From Vandiemenella viatica (Eukaryota > Arthropoda > Insecta > Orthoptera > Morabidae): 64,000 nucleotides of DNA. This document shows, in pieces, positions 1-11,741 of the stretch. Location: contig CM061921.1 of assembly GCA_031002005.1 (NCBI GenBank), forward strand, positions 145,237,283 to 145,301,282, read 5' to 3'. The notes beneath the pieces were generated by a model that was given only the letters and a program-made list of their open reading frames with translations, was not told where the DNA came from and made no database searches. The first letter of the stretch is position 1. The number at the start of each line of letters is the position of its first letter. A program made the position numbers and the translations under genes.

Positions 1-712
1 TAAAATTTATTGCTCCAGTATTTGACTTTATCAGTACTTACTGTTCTGATTAAAAAAAATATTAAAATTTCATTGCATATGTTGTACTTAGTTTAGGATA
101 TTGGGAGAATGGCATTTTACATTCTAGTTATTTTGTGTTTTTGTTGGTTTAAATTATTAAATGCCATTCGATTTTATTTAATACTGTGTGGTTTATTTGG
201 TGCATAGCAGTGGATGTCTGACTGTTGAGTTGGTATTTTGTGCTTTCTTTCTGCTGTGTATTTGTCTAGTTGGTATATTCTGCTTTATTTATATCCAGAT
301 TGTGATATAGATTTTTTCAGGAGTGTTTTATTCAGTCATTTGAAAATATCTTATTGCTGCTTTTTTTACAACCATCCATAGTCGGAGAAAATAAATTCAC
401 TTTTATTGGGCTTACAAGTTCTCTTCATAATCAAATCTAACCAGCTTTACTATACTGTTTTAAACAAATAGCCAGAAACTGTTGTAATCATGATAAGAAG
501 CTGACTTGGTGACATGCTTCCTGTTCTTGATTTTTCATTTCTCTTCCAGATGTATAAGTGATGATATTTTGTCTAGTGGTGAAAGTAGAGATTAGGTAAA
601 TTTCTATAAATTAGTTCATAATTCATCAATTTCCTTTCAATTTGCTTTGAACCTGTGATTCTTTATTATTTTTTATTATTATTTATATTCATCTGGTCAT
701 GAATATCAACAG
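1..712. other. AT-rich non-coding stretch, probably LZTR1 pseudogene intron
   Basis: No exon, RNA gene or repeat family was recognised here. It precedes an LZTR1-type Kelch exon whose acceptor is at 711-712. LZTR1 has more Kelch repeats upstream of that point, so this is most likely intron sequence with earlier exons (if they survive) beyond the left edge. Confidence 0.5.
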
Positions 713-894
713 AGCACATACTGCAAGGTGTACCTCCCACTCCAGCTAGGCGTTATGGTCACACTATGGTAGAATTTGATAGACATCTTTATGTATTTGG
801 TGGAGCAGCAGATAGCACTTTACCCAATGAATTGCACTGCTATGACCTTGACACACAGAGATGGTCAGTTATCACACCTGCACCAGATTGACAG
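713..894 (+). pseudogene. LZTR1: LZTR1 pseudogene, Kelch-repeat exon with in-frame TGA
   Basis: LZTR1 is a Kelch-BTB-BACK protein that acts as substrate adaptor for a CUL3 ubiquitin ligase controlling RAS-family GTPases. This exon encodes Kelch-type sequence: [12 protein letters not shown], a [12 protein letters not shown] blade and NELHCYDLD, the order known in LZTR1. It starts after a CAG acceptor at 710-712 and ends at the CAG|GTATTT donor. Two codons before the donor the frame reads PD-stop-Q, with TGA at 889-891 where the family has a sense codon (I recall serine). The splice sites look normal, so decay is in the coding sequence. Selenocysteine or readthrough is unlikely, because further stops occur in later exons. 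Confidence 0.9.
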
Positions 895-1663
895 GTATTT
901 CTTAAGTTTCGTCTCCGTATCTGTTGAAGGGTTTCCTATTTATAGGGAGCAACTTATTGATCTCACTGTGATCATTTAGTTGCTATTATTAATTCGGAAG
1001 TGATTATGAATATTTTGAAATCAGGTGGACCAAGCATTCTTTTTGGAGTGTTGTCTATTATGAGGGAAACAACATCCAGATCCGAAAGTTATGATAATTT
1101 TGAATTATTTAGAAAAATCTGAATTACTAACCAAGCCAATTGACATCCTAATTAGGTGAATAGGATTTAAAATAAATTCTACAATCTGATTTTAATATTT
1201 ACAAATTGACTTGTACATTTCATTTTCTAAAGACAAACAATGATTAGTTTCCTTGACAAAAAAATTTACAAAACACCTAGCTTAACAGAAAGTTCCTCTA
1301 GATAACAAGAATTATTATCCCAGGGCAGTCGATAGGGTGTTTGACGATGATGCAAATGTTTCCTTTTCCATAATCATGGTTACCATGGAAGAAAAGTAGT
1401 ATGGTCCAATGGCTGGCTGTTCTGCAGAACAGTTGAGATCAAGGCTGCAGGCGATGCTGAGCGACCAAAGTGACTTGGAGGCAGGCCCACAAAAAAATAT
1501 CCTCTTCACCTTTCATAGTCATCCATGTAAACTCTGTAGTCCCCACCCTCAGGCTGCTTCTTCCACTCTCTGAACTTTGTGTTCACTGGTTGACTCTCAA
1601 TTGTGCAACGTCCCACTCTTTTTTTTCTTGATTTACTTCCATCCTGTTTTTTTCGAGTTCTCT

Positions 1664-1905
1664 TCAGTTACTGAACATGGTGGATAAGTGGTAACACTCT
1701 GGCCCACATTCAGGAATACACTGATTCAAATCCCTGTTCAGGCATCCAGATTTGGGTTTTCCATGGTTTCCCCAAATCACTCCAGGCAAAAGCCAGGATG
1801 CTTCCTTCAAAATGCCATGGTTGAAGTTCCTCCCATTTCATGTCCCCAGTCTCATCCCCCCTCTAATGACCTCGATGTTGACGATGTGTAAAGACATAAA
1901 TTTAA
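1664..1905 (+). repeat. SINE, tRNA-derived type, near full length
   Basis: This copy has a degenerate tRNA-like head with a B-box-like GATTCAAATCC near 1724, then the core GGGTTTTCCATGGTTTCCCC, then TCTAATGACCTCGATG and an A-rich tail at about 1901-1912. The same order occurs at 32170-32395 (+) and 57533-57722 (-), and partly at 2345-2495 (+). A repeated tRNA-like head, fixed core and A-rich end define a SINE. The short open frames across it come from the repeat and are not genes. Confidence 0.8.
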
Positions 1906-2344
1906 AAAAAAAAATCTCTTCCATTCACTTCTCAAATAAATGATAGATTCATCTCTTCCTTTTATGCCAGTACCCTGTCTAATAATCCTTTGTTATAATC
2001 ACTTTACTAGTTTTTGCAAATACTGCCACATTATATGGTGAATATACAGCTGCTTTCTGAATATCTCTCCAGCAAACATCACCTTATTGTTTCTTTTATC
2101 GGTGCTCTGTACAACCTCTATATTAAACCATTTATCGCCATTCTAAACAAGGTGAGAGGATATTTCCATTTTTCAACTGTATCCAATCAATTCTTCCCAC
2201 TTTTACAAAATTTACATCATTCATGTTCTTTAACCTTGTTACTAACTCATTCTAAGTTTTCCCTCAATGCTTACCATACTCTGCTTTTGCAGGAACTGCT
2301 ATACGGCTCTTCTATATGTATAAATTATTCAAAAAGTAAACTGG

Positions 2345-2495
2345 TTAATACTTGGGTTTTCCATGGTTTACCCAAATCACTCCAGGCAAATGCCAGGATG
2401 CTTCCTTCACAATGCCATGGTTGAAGTTCCTCCCATTTCTTGTCCCCAGTCTCATCCTCCCTCTAATGACCTTGATTGACCTCGAATGACGAGTA
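2345..2495 (+). repeat. SINE fragment, head missing
   Basis: This is a second copy of the SINE core, about 0.4 kb downstream of the first. It runs from CTTGGGTTTTCCATGG through CCTCTAATGACC and lacks the tRNA-like head. It has a small internal disturbance after TGACCTTGA. The two copies are close enough together that ectopic pairing or partial duplication is possible. Confidence 0.75.
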
Positions 2496-3089
2496 TTGAA
2501 ACAGGAAGGCATCTTGATAGTAAATAAATCCTCTAGATCTCTCAGCAGATTGGCTTGACACATTAACAGGAATTCCATTAACTGCAGAAATACAACAATG
2601 AAAAAGTAATTACAACTTCAAGGGCACTAGGTGAAAGGAGAGAAAAGAATAGGAATTCTTAAAGAATTATTTGGTAGCATTTAAAATAACTCTACGCACT
2701 GTTGCAATATAGTACGATTTTGTATGTATAATCAGGAAATATATCAAAGTAATATAATTTAACATACAGTCACTGAAATGGAGATCTGCTGTTAAATACT
2801 CATTGAGTGGAAACATTTATGAAAAATCATTTAAAATGAACATTAAGAGCTTGAAATGCTTAACTGAATTATGTAGGAAAGTAAATAGTGTTTACTTGCA
2901 AATGTAACAGCTATGTTAGAAAATTCAGCTCATTTCTAGCTTCTATATTTATCCCAATTTCCTACTTCTTCAGTTGTTTTAATTATTGTAGGTGTATGAA
3001 AAAAGTTATAAGAAAATTAAAATATAAAAATAAATAATACAGTTCTTCTATAAAAAAAAAATCAATATCTTTTGCATGTTTTTTATTAG

Positions 3090-3200
3090 GTGCCATCAGG
3101 TTGACTCTTCCATGCTGCTGCTGTTATTGGTGATGCTATGTATATATTTGGAGGAACTGTAGACAATAATGTTCGAAGTGGTGAAATGTATAGATTCCAA
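3090..3200 (+). pseudogene. LZTR1: LZTR1 pseudogene, last Kelch blade, in-frame TGA
   Basis: This 37-codon, phase-0 exon lies between TTATTAG and GTGAGT. It reads [25 protein letters not shown] and then [15 protein letters not shown], the very conserved junction of the LZTR1 Kelch domain with its first BTB domain. TGA at 3102-3104 sits where the family has arginine, and CGA to TGA is the usual CpG-deamination route. Near-perfect conservation around the stop indicates fairly recent inactivation. Confidence 0.93.
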
Positions 3201-3494
3201 GTGAGTATCTTACCTGAAAGGGAACATTAATTTAAAACAAAAAAAATCCCATGCTTCTATCCCAACCTTAAAATGTTAACTTTTTTTCTGCTTACTAAAA
3301 GCTTTACTGTGATCATAGGATTACGATATAGTTTGGAATTTAAGAATATCTGCTAGGAACTCCAAATAAAAACTATACATAAGCCCAACAAGGACTGTAA
3401 TTAGTGAGTAGTTTTCAACTTCTTGATTCTTATCCTTGAATGACTTGTACAAAAAATAAGAAAGAATATGTATAAGATATGGATAGGAGAATAA

Positions 3495-3640
3495 TTGTTA
3501 CTTACCACAGTTGAAGGCAGGATGGTGTCGAAACACAGAAAGACAAGGACACACATTAATCATTGAAATCCTTTCATCAACAAAAGGATGAGGTAGCTGT
3601 ATGATGTGTGAGTGAAGACTTTCCCGGCGAATTGCTGACA
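3495..3640 (+). repeat. Dispersed repeat, GAAGGCAGG family, intact copy
   Basis: TTACTTACCACAGTTGAAGG, followed by CAGGATGGTGTCGAAACAC, recurs in variant form at 4587-4620 joined to 13709-13740, and at 27030-27110, 27250-27330, 50150-50240 and weakly 62545-62575. The family is unclassified; a SINE-like origin is possible. This copy is the uninterrupted version of the site into which the 9.1-kb hAT inserted. Confidence 0.6.
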
Positions 3641-4034
3641 TGTAATCTTCATGGGATCTCCACCAGAGAACCCGTGAATATTACATGTTAGCTGCATGAT
3701 AGTGGCCAATGGCTAACTGGAGGCTTAGATCATTAGTCAGCGACTTGTGGTGAAGGGAAAATCAAAGTGGCTAGATTTATGAAGTGGGAGGTGTAAAGCA
3801 TAAACCTAAGCATTGTAAAATTGGAAACTGTATTGTGGGAGCAAGTCAAACATTCAGAACAATACTGTCCAGTAAATTTTTTTGAAAAAATATAAACAGA
3901 CTTTAATAAAAACTCAAAGATATTACACACTTTTTATAAAACAGCTTTGGTGAATGGCAGTGCATGTGGGACAGAGAAGAAAAAAGGGGGGAATGGGTTT
4001 GGTTGAAAAAGAAGGAAAATTACTGGATGTTGGC

Positions 4035-4390
4035 TTAAGTTACAACTCAGTGGCCGTCTGGTACACAGCTTGTACTGGTAAGCCAGTTCCCACCTATCGA
4101 GTTCAGAGAAGCTGCTTTAGCATGAGAGAATTCCGATAGTATGGATGGTGAAGCAAGAATAAAAAGTCCACATCATGTGTGGTGGTAGAAAAAAGTGTGT
4201 TAGTGTTGTTAGTGCTTTAGGGTGCATCAGCATCTGAGTTGTTAGCAGGCAGGAACAGATACTGGGTGGTTTGGGTTCTGGGTGAATAGTGTCCATCAGT
4301 GGCCATTCTTTCCTATGGCTAGTGGTTTGGTGCACAAATCTATGTAGGAAGCTGGGAAATAGTTGTAGGATAGCTGGCAACCTCCATCAT
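4035..4390 (+). repeat. Unclassified 350-bp dispersed repeat, copy 1
   Basis: The sequence matches 29030-29335 over its length: both have CTTGTACTGGTAAGC-type starts, an ACTGGGTGGTTTGG block, a CTATGGCTAGTG block and GGATAGCTGGCA or GATTAGCTGGTA near the end. Both copies are on the + strand. No protein family was recognised. Confidence 0.6.
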
Positions 4391-5164
4391 GCAGCTATTT
4401 CACTCTGTTATTGAAGAAGGTAAATAAGTAGGAAAATTTCAACATTGCATGTTAGTACGTGTATAACCGAGTTTCAATGCCACAGCAATCTTCAGCTTTG
4501 CTAAGTGGTGGTCATTCTCCAATCCAAATGTTTGATTTATCAATTTTATAGCACTTATGTTTCCTAACACTATATATGTAAAAGATAACCACTGCTTACC
4601 ACAATTGAAGGCAGGACAGTCAGAGGCGGTCCTAGCAAGTTTTTCAGGTGGTACAAAATATCATTGTGGTGCCTCAAATGTGTAATCGCTTATTCGCAAT
4701 TAAGGTGTTCATACAAATAGACTGAAGGCGACATACATTTTCTACACCCTCCTAAAATTATAAATGTAAAAGTTTGTTTTCCTGGATATTTGCTAGTGTT
4801 TCACATCGAAACGGTTGGATAGCTAAACATAAAATTTGGAGTAATGTATTGGCTATCTACATTTATCCATATCAAAAAAGTTGTTTCCGTGGGATTCGAA
4901 TACGAACACATATATGAATGCATTATAAATTCCAGTTGAGCAAATTCGAATTCAGAAAAGTCTTTATATATTAACAATAACTCAAACTTCAGAAAGATTA
5001 GAATAGGATAGCAATAGTATGAATGAGAGACAATAACAGTATAGAAGAACACTATACTTTTGAAAAGGTTTATTTATGCTACTATGGCATACATGATTCT
5101 CACATCACCAGTATGTCAATTGACATGATTTTTAATAAAAATGTTTGAAACAAACAAATGACGA

Positions 5165-6526
5165 AATAAAATAACTAAAAGGCCTAGTTTGCAAACTTCA
5201 TCAATTTCGCCCTTTGGCAATATTATTTTCTATAGATAAAATTTCAAGGTCTGAAAGTCTATCTTGAGTCTGAGTTTACAGTAAATAAGTTTTAATTTAC
5301 TGAAATTTATTTTGCAACAGTTAGAGATACGGTCAGAAAAATTCTATGTGCTGCCCACACATTCGAAAACATATTTCCTGCCAATCATTTTGTTTCATTT
5401 ATTGATTTTTTATCGGTTCTACTGATACAAGCCCCATCAACAATAGTTTCAGTTAGAAAGTTCCTCAGCCAATTCACAAACCGATATGTCACACTTTTTT
5501 CCATTAGTTACTCATTTCTAAATCTGCAGAAGATTATTCCAATTACTACAATTCAGAAATTTGTTTTGATAATGTGTAAGAACCAAACTCTATCATTAAA
5601 TTTAGATAGTTGTGGAAATTGAGTGACTAACGCGTTCTCAATTGTACCAATCAAAACACGTTCATTGTAAAAAAAAAAAATCTTTTTTCTTTGGGATCTG
5701 ACTGGCTTAATAAAGGGATATATCCCAGTCTGAGAACCAATTTCTCTAGTTGTTATCAGAGCAGACGAATAACCACGGTACTCTCTCTCAAATTCCGAGC
5801 ACTTTCCCAGCAATTGTGGAGCATTTCGTGAATCCACTTTCATCCTAGATAGCCTTGCTTACAATATTTACTTGAAACAATGTATTATACCAAGTCACCA
5901 TTGTAACTATGAACTCAAATTGCTCTATGATCTGACTCAGGGACAAGACCTCTGTTGTTGCAAGTAAAAAATTCGTTTCCAGAAGGGCGTCACAAACAGA
6001 AGAAAATTAATAACAAACTGCAGCGTGGCTAGAAACCATTCTCCAAACAAGTTTCACTAATTTCTTTTGGCGATAGTCCTTCTAAGTTCTTGACTACCAC
6101 TTCCCATCGCTTTGTTGATCGAGTGAATGACAAAATATTCTTTAAAGAAATCCGGACAAGGAAACCGGTCTAATTGATGTTTTGGCGTCACCTGCTATTA
6201 CTAAATTTAATAACAGCTAAATGGATTAAAAAATGCTTGGAAAGATATTGGTTCAAAATTCTGCTTTGGACACATTTGTTTCCTCCTGTCATAATGGATC
6301 CACTGTCATATTTTTCGCCTCGACAATCATTCATATCCAAATCGAAGTTTTGCAAAGTATCATTAGTATACAGGCCAGTAAGGCCAGCTCCCAGGTTCAA
6401 AGAGTCACTTACCGGCTTGTAAGCAATGAAACACATATATACTTTAACTTTCTCTTCATTAGCATCAACAAAAGCAATGTTAAAGATGAAGATAATTGAT
6501 CGACGTGACTGACAGCAGGAGTTCAA
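5165..6526 (-). pseudogene. hAT transposase (DUF4371 type) core and C-terminus, decayed
   Basis: Reading minus, the best piece (6188-6526) has FVDANEEKVKV and then LDMNDCRGEKYDSGS, followed by KCVQSRIL. This is the usual DCRGQ-YDN-GxN-KGVQARI block around a catalytic Asp of DUF4371-type hAT transposases. Further left, broken frames continue, ending near 5190-5335 with LIKTYL and LSDLEILSIENNIAKG, the C-terminal hAT dimerisation region. Many stops and frameshifts interrupt it, so it is non-functional. Its N-terminus is separated from it by the Helitron insertions. Confidence 0.75.
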
Positions 6527-7796
6527 TTCAGTATGATGGAAAAGTATTTACATGACTTATCCATAGCCAAATGTTATTAAGAACTTCATAAGTTTGGAAC
6601 ACATTTTCCAAAATACTAGACAATAGTCTCTTTATTAGCAATACGGCGGAGATGCTCCTTCATCACAGTGTCATATTTTCCTAACAGTTGTAATATATGC
6701 AGTTAGTTACCATTATTAGAAGTATTTAGTGTTTCAGATCCAAAGCTTCCACTGAACAAGAAATTATTACGTGTTAGAAAGAATATTCCTACTACCATCA
6801 TAGATGATACCCTTAGTATTTGATAAACGTGTTAGCTATTAAATGATATTTAAGTTTACATTTTTATCAACTCAATTTATAAATCACAATTCAACAATGA
6901 TATTCTTGCAGCCAAATAGTGGCAAGCAGAGATATTAGAAATTATTTACACAGTTTAATACATATGCAACTGCTATGAAATTAATTTCCATAATACAGGC
7001 ATTAAGTTTGCTTTTAATCTTAAAAAATGTGAAAAAATATTTTGGCTGAAAAAACGTGGAACTACAACTATTTTTCAGTAACATGTTGCTAATGAAATTA
7101 AACTTTAATTTCTCATGGTCTCTGCTACAACATAACTGCGTTGCCAGATAAAACGTAATATTCTATTTTGAAAGTGACTGCACAAACATATGAAGAGCAG
7201 TGATAAAAGAAATTAATGGGAGGCAATCATATGTTACAAAGTGACAATTGGTATGTTCATTGAAATTTACATGTTGCTTTTTATTTATTTACGACAACTA
7301 CATGCAGAAATTCATGCAAGAAGAATTATATTCCATGTTTGTATTATATTATCTGTATCAGTTATAAAAATTAGGTTAAAACCTAACCTAGGAATTTTTT
7401 TGGCAGAGGATAAACAATGAGGTTTATTAAAAATTCAGAGAAAGTTTATACGAAATGTGCGAATCGTGATTGTATCACTCAGATATTATACTTTCCGGCA
7501 TTTAAAGTAAAATGCATTTATTTAAAAAAATCACAGTCAAATACTCCGATTATCTATCCAGAGTATGGTATTCATTACACAAAAATATCATAAGAATGAT
7601 CGTTATTCGTTTTTCCATACAAGCTTTTCCAGAATAAATTCCCGACTACCACCATAGGTGATGCCCGTCGTATTCATATGAGGGTAATAGAAAAGGTCTA
7701 TTGGAGATCGCGATCCGCTACAACAACATTACATAATATCGTTGGAATGCTGATGCAGTCAGTCGGAAGACGTATTATTTTAAATCAGTAATTCCG

Positions 7797-7865
7797 TTGT
7801 AATACAGCCTGGACCATTATTTTCAACCAGAAATTAGGTTGTAATACAGCCTGGACCAACATGAA
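7797..7865 (+). repeat. Short tandem duplication, about 45 bp
   Basis: TTGTAATACAGCCTGGACCA occurs twice, about 43 bp apart. The GCCTGGACCA motif also marks the Helitron-type repeat units further right (AACCTGGACCA at about 9206, AACCCGGACCAGG at about 11986, AACCTGGACCA at about 12507, ACCCTGGACCA at about 23004), so this is probably a decayed start of that array. Confidence 0.55.
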
Positions 7866-8159
7866 ACCGTTAAATGTATTTCAGAAAGTATTTCTAGCGA
7901 AGACTTGCGTTTGACCACTGCAGTATTATGATGCCAACTCCAGGCGGAATCGCGATCTCCAGTAATACCATAGAAGCTATGATTTTTGAATGCAATATTA
8001 GTGGAAGTTTTGGCTAAGTTGACTAGAATCGCAACTTACACATTTTGTTACAGCATAATTCGCTCTGAAATCAGTTTTACAAACCGTTTAAACTGGTTTC
8101 ATAAGCGCCATGTTACTAAAGGTATTAATGAATGTGGGTGAAAGTAGTGCCATACGTAT

Positions 8160-8451
8160 TGTGCTGAATTGTGCCCGGACCAGGAATAAAACATATATTA
8201 CATGGATAGCAAAAGATTTTGGAATTCCTAATTTGTTTTTAATTTTATTGGTTCTATACTTCCGTCGTCATTAATTCAGTAAAAGTTACTACTGTATTGC
8301 TATGTGAACTGCAAATGAAATATGTAGAACATTACAAAACCAAGGCAATTAGCGTTATGTAATAACAGTTCTGTATAATTAACCAACTGCAAAAAAATAA
8401 ACTGCCAGAATATTGCATTCAAACCATCATTATTGACGGATTCGAAGCTAG
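8160..8451 (+). mobile_element. Helitron 3' end, non-autonomous
   Basis: The end shows the Helitron signature: a short GC-containing hairpin (CCATCATTATTGACGG, about 8425-8440), then 7 bases, then CTAG at 8448-8451 followed by T. Helitrons end in CTRR just after such a hairpin and insert between A and T without target duplication. The same 3' module, with diverged sequence, recurs at 12647-12676 and 23111-23140. The 5' end was not identified. Confidence 0.65.
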
Positions 8452-9270
8452 TCTATTAATGTAGTAAGTAGGGTGTGAGCTATGATGTCATCGTCTGTAA
8501 AATGGCATGATGTAACTTTATGATGTCATACCTTACATTGTTATTCTTGTTAATGCGTGTTATTTAATAACATTTCCAAGCATCAACGAATAAATTACCT
8601 GACAGAACACTGAAATAAAAGTATGTATTGAGTTAAAATCGACATAATAGGTATTAGTTGCTTAGATTTATTTAATAATAGATTCGTTTTATGTAAAAGT
8701 ATTCGTTAAAATCTTTGCCCACAGATATGTAAGATTAAAGCTTTAATTTTCTCAAAGTTAGTAGCAATTTTGATAGATTGTTATTAGAACTGGCACTTGA
8801 AAGCAGAGGGCATAAATAAGTATACTTCTTTTAAAATAATTTAATTTGTTTTCTTGAGTGTTCTGTTACTTACATCATTACTTTGTTTTAACAGAAGTAG
8901 TTCCACACTGTTAAGATCTAGACAACATAGACTACAATTAAAACTAAAATTACGTGGAATGACATAAGTTGTTTTAGATTTATTTTCCTTTGCTTTTACT
9001 GATGCCATATTTCAGCCTCATATAACTGTGTCAGCCATTCAAATGTGTTAGTATCTATTTGAATCACAAATATATAAAAGGAAGCTGGATTAACCTGAAA
9101 AGATTTTTGATTTAGTTTATATGGCAATACATGTATTAATATGTGTTTGATTGAAGTATTGTTTCTTGATCAACAAGTTTAGTACATGACTAGGTTGAAA
9201 TGTAACCTGGACCAGGGTAGCAATGAAAACCTTTTGTTACAGGCCAAGGTACTAGGAAGTGCATTGAGCT

Positions 9271-11741
9271 TTTTTTTTTTTTTTTTTTTTCGAATCACCC
9301 ATTTTTGGGGTACGTCAGATCAATCACTTCTTGGATGCTTGCGTTTTCTTCTTCTCCCAGTATTTCTTCATTCTATCTGATCTCTTCCTTCTTTCCTCTT
9401 CTGAAATTTGAATCGGTTTTCTGGTGTTTATCGCAACTTGGAACCTCTTACTTTTGTCTTTGGTCACGGTCTTGGCTGTACCATTCTTTAACATCACTTC
9501 GGTAATCTGGAGTTCTCTCAAATCCTTTTCCACTTCCTTAAACCAGTTGGGCTTAGTCTTTTTTTTATAAAAGAAGTCAAAGATTTTTTTTGTTAATCTG
9601 TTAGGATTCATTCGGAATATGTGTCCATAGAAATCAATCCTTTTTTTTCTCATGGTTTCGGAGAGTCTCTCAGACTTTGCGTAGAGGGCTTCGTTTCTGT
9701 AGAAAACTTGTTTGTTATTCTGGAATTTGGGACCCATGATCTTCCTCAAAATTTTCCTCTCTTTGATTTCCAATTTCTCCATTTGTCCTTTCCTCCCCAT
9801 GACTAGTGTCTCTGCTGCATAGAGTGCTTCCGGCTTAATTACTGTGTTGTAATGTCTTATCTTTGTGTTCCAAGAGAGGCTTTTCTTATTGTAAGTGTTT
9901 TTGGTCTTCTGGAAGGCTAATTCCATTTTGGTCCTTCTCGCTTCCATTGTTTTACCTTCAAGGTTGTTCCATTCAATCCATTCCCCTAGGTACTTGAAAC
10001 TCCTAACCACCTCTATTTTATGAGCTCCTACTCGGACTCTCGTAGGAGTGTCTGGTATATTTGTCATAATCTTTGTTTTTTCGAAAGAAATCTTAAGTCC
10101 TAACTTCCCTGCCTGCTCTTGTAATTCGGTGATTTGTTCTTTGGCTTCCTCCCATGTTTCTGCGAGCATCGCCATATCGTCAGCGAATGCCAAACACTTA
10201 ATCGTAACTCCTTTATTTTTTGTTCCAAGTCTAATTCCTCCTCTGGTTCTTGCATTCCATTCTCTCACAACTTTTTCGAGTGCACAATTGAACAACAGGG
10301 GGAAGAGGCCATCCCCTTGCCGGACCCCTGTTCTGATCTCAAAAGGTTCTGACAGTTCACCCATGAATCTAACTTTTGAGGTCGTATTTGTGAGGGTTTC
10401 TTTGATTATATTCAGGGTTTTCCTGTCCAAGCCAAATTCCTCCAAAATATTGAATAACGACCCTCTGTCTATGGAATCGTAAGCTTTTTGGAAGTCCAAA
10501 AAAGTCACTATATATGGTTTCGCCCTCTGTTTCTGGTATGCTAAAATGTTTCTGAGGTTTAGGATCTGTTCAGGGCAAGACCTTCCTTTCCTGAACCCTG
10601 CTTGATACTCCCCGATTTGGCAGTCCAGCTGGGATTCTGCTCGTTCAAGTAATGCTCTGGACAATATCTTATAGGTCACATCCACCAAAGAAATCCCTCT
10701 GTAGTTGTTCGGATCAGATTTAGAGCCTCTTTTATGTAGAGGGTGTATCAGGGCCATTTTCCATTCCTCTGGAATCACTTCTTTCTTCCATATCTCCTCA
10801 AAAAAATTCTGGAGTGAGATAATTGCATTTTTGCTAGCATATTTCCATAATTCGGCTGTTATTTGATTTTCCCCTGATGCCTTAAAATTTTCCATGTGAG
10901 TCAGAATTGTCTGGATCTCATTTATAGATGGGGGTTTAGAGTCAGGGTTGGTGGAAGACTTCTTTCCATCATCGAACACCATCTTTTGGAGTGGTTCTTC
11001 GCAATTTAGGAGTTCCTTGAAGTAGTCTGCCAGTATCTTGCAGTTGCCCCTATTACTATATGCCATGTTCCCTTTTTTATCCTGAAGTTGGAGGGTTGGG
11101 GGGTTGTATTTATTAAGCTTCTCTCTGAAGATCCGATAATAGTTTCTCATGTTATTCTTAGTAAAGTCGTCATTAATCTTACTGAGTATTTGGTCTTCTT
11201 GAACCTTCTTTACTTTCTTGATTTCCTTGGACACCATCCTCCTAGTTTCCACAAAGTGCTGCCAGGAACTTTCGTCCTTTTTGGTTTGCCAGATGTGCCA
11301 CGCCTTCTTTCTCAGATCAAGTAGTCTATCACACTCCTCGTTCCACCACCTGTGCTTCTTAATCCTGGAGACAGGAGCAAACTCTTCTGCCTTAGTTATA
11401 AGACTCTTCTCCAACTGTTTCCAGCCCTGGCCTTCTAGTTCGCTGGTTAACTGACTCCATTCTTCCTTCTTCTCCTTTATTTTCTCTGGATCATATCTCC
11501 TTCGTGCACGGTTTTTCTTATGACAGTTGCTCTTAGGGATAATCTTAAATTTCACTTTAGATAGGTAGTGGTCCGAGTCGAGGTTGGCCCCTCTGAGAAC
11601 CCTAACATTTTGGATTTCTTTATGAAATTTCCGCTTTACCGCAACATGATCTAACTGGAACTCTCCCAATAGAGGGTTAGGTGATATCCACGTCTTCTGC
11701 TTTCTTGGCAATTTCTTAAAGCTAGTTGACTTCAGGATCAA
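9271..11741 (-). mobile_element. RTE-like LINE, 5'-truncated, with target duplication
   Basis: On the minus strand the insertion ends in a poly(A) run (the T run at 9270-9290 on +). It is flanked by attgagct at 9263-9270 and at 11742-11749, giving a target duplication. The same Helitron-unit site without insertion is present at about 12045-12070, so both boundaries are visible. The 5' end is cut inside the endonuclease domain, the usual result of incomplete target-primed reverse transcription. Confidence 0.92.
9324..11741 (-). CDS. LINE reverse transcriptase, long open frame, 5' truncated
   Basis: The frame stays open for about 805 codons. Residues 28-60 are the end of an apurinic-type endonuclease (QLDHVAV, then DSDHYL). 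RT motifs follow: NNYRGISL near 345, EYQAGFRKGRS near 388, FLDFQKAYDSI at 414-424, GVRQGD at 472-477 and the catalytic FADD at 519-522. The C-terminal part has a LYAAETLVM and KLEIKERKILRKIMGP block typical of RTE-type elements. There is no internal stop, so the copy is young, but it lacks most of the endonuclease and its 5' UTR, so it cannot move by itself. The first codon is TTG at the truncation point, not a real start. RTE is my best clade guess; other APE-type LINE clades are possible. Confidence 0.9.
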   Translation of the reverse strand: MILKSTSFKKLPRKQKTWISPNPLLGEFQLDHVAVKRKFHKEIQNVRVLRGANLDSDHYLSKVKFKIIPKSNCHKKNRARRRYDPEKIKEKKEEWSQLTSELEGQGWKQLEKSLITKAEEFAPVSRIKKHRWWNEECDRLLDLRKKAWHIWQTKKDESSWQHFVETRRMVSKEIKKVKKVQEDQILSKINDDFTKNNMRNYYRIFREKLNKYNPPTLQLQDKKGNMAYSNRGNCKILADYFKELLNCEEPLQKMVFDDGKKSSTNPDSKPPSINEIQTILTHMENFKASGENQITAELWKYASKNAIISLQNFFEEIWKKEVIPEEWKMALIHPLHKRGSKSDPNNYRGISLVDVTYKILSRALLERAESQLDCQIGEYQAGFRKGRSCPEQILNLRNILAYQKQRAKPYIVTFLDFQKAYDSIDRGSLFNILEEFGLDRKTLNIIKETLTNTTSKVRFMGELSEPFEIRTGVRQGDGLFPLLFNCALEKVVREWNARTRGGIRLGTKNKGVTIKCLAFADDMAMLAETWEEAKEQITELQEQAGKLGLKISFEKTKIMTNIPDTPTRVRVGAHKIEVVRSFKYLGEWIEWNNLEGKTMEARRTKMELAFQKTKNTYNKKSLSWNTKIRHYNTVIKPEALYAAETLVMGRKGQMEKLEIKERKILRKIMGPKFQNNKQVFYRNEALYAKSERLSETMRKKRIDFYGHIFRMNPNRLTKKIFDFFYKKKTKPNWFKEVEKDLRELQITEVMLKNGTAKTVTKDKSKRFQVAINTRKPIQISEEERRKRSDRMKKYWEKKKTQASKK

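Larger units (their letters stand above)
895..3089 (+). other. Intron of LZTR1 pseudogene with SINE insertions
   Basis: The intron has GT at 895-896 and AG at 3088-3089. Apart from two SINE copies (about 1664-1905 and 2345-2495) it is AT-rich. A somewhat GC-richer patch at 1315-1560 has a short minus-strand open frame, but I recognise no protein family in it. No additional Kelch exon was found. Confidence 0.7.
3201..4620 (+). other. LZTR1 pseudogene intron, dispersed repeats
   Basis: This is intron sequence left of the large hAT insertion. It contains two unclassified dispersed repeats, a TTACCACAGTTGAAGGCAGG family member at about 3495-3640 and a 350-bp repeat at about 4035-4390, each with copies elsewhere in the window. 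No exon was found. Confidence 0.65.

Noticed and set aside
2014..2424. 136-codon + strand open frame
   Set aside because: Its 3' third is the SINE core and the rest has no family match; AT-rich DNA readily gives such frames.
889..3104. TGA codons in LZTR1 read as selenocysteine or readthrough
   Set aside because: Later exons have TAA and TAG stops and a missing acceptor, so general decay is the simpler reading.
3954..4380. Short frames on both strands at 3954-4380
   Set aside because: They lie in an unclassified dispersed repeat that has a second, non-open copy at 29030.
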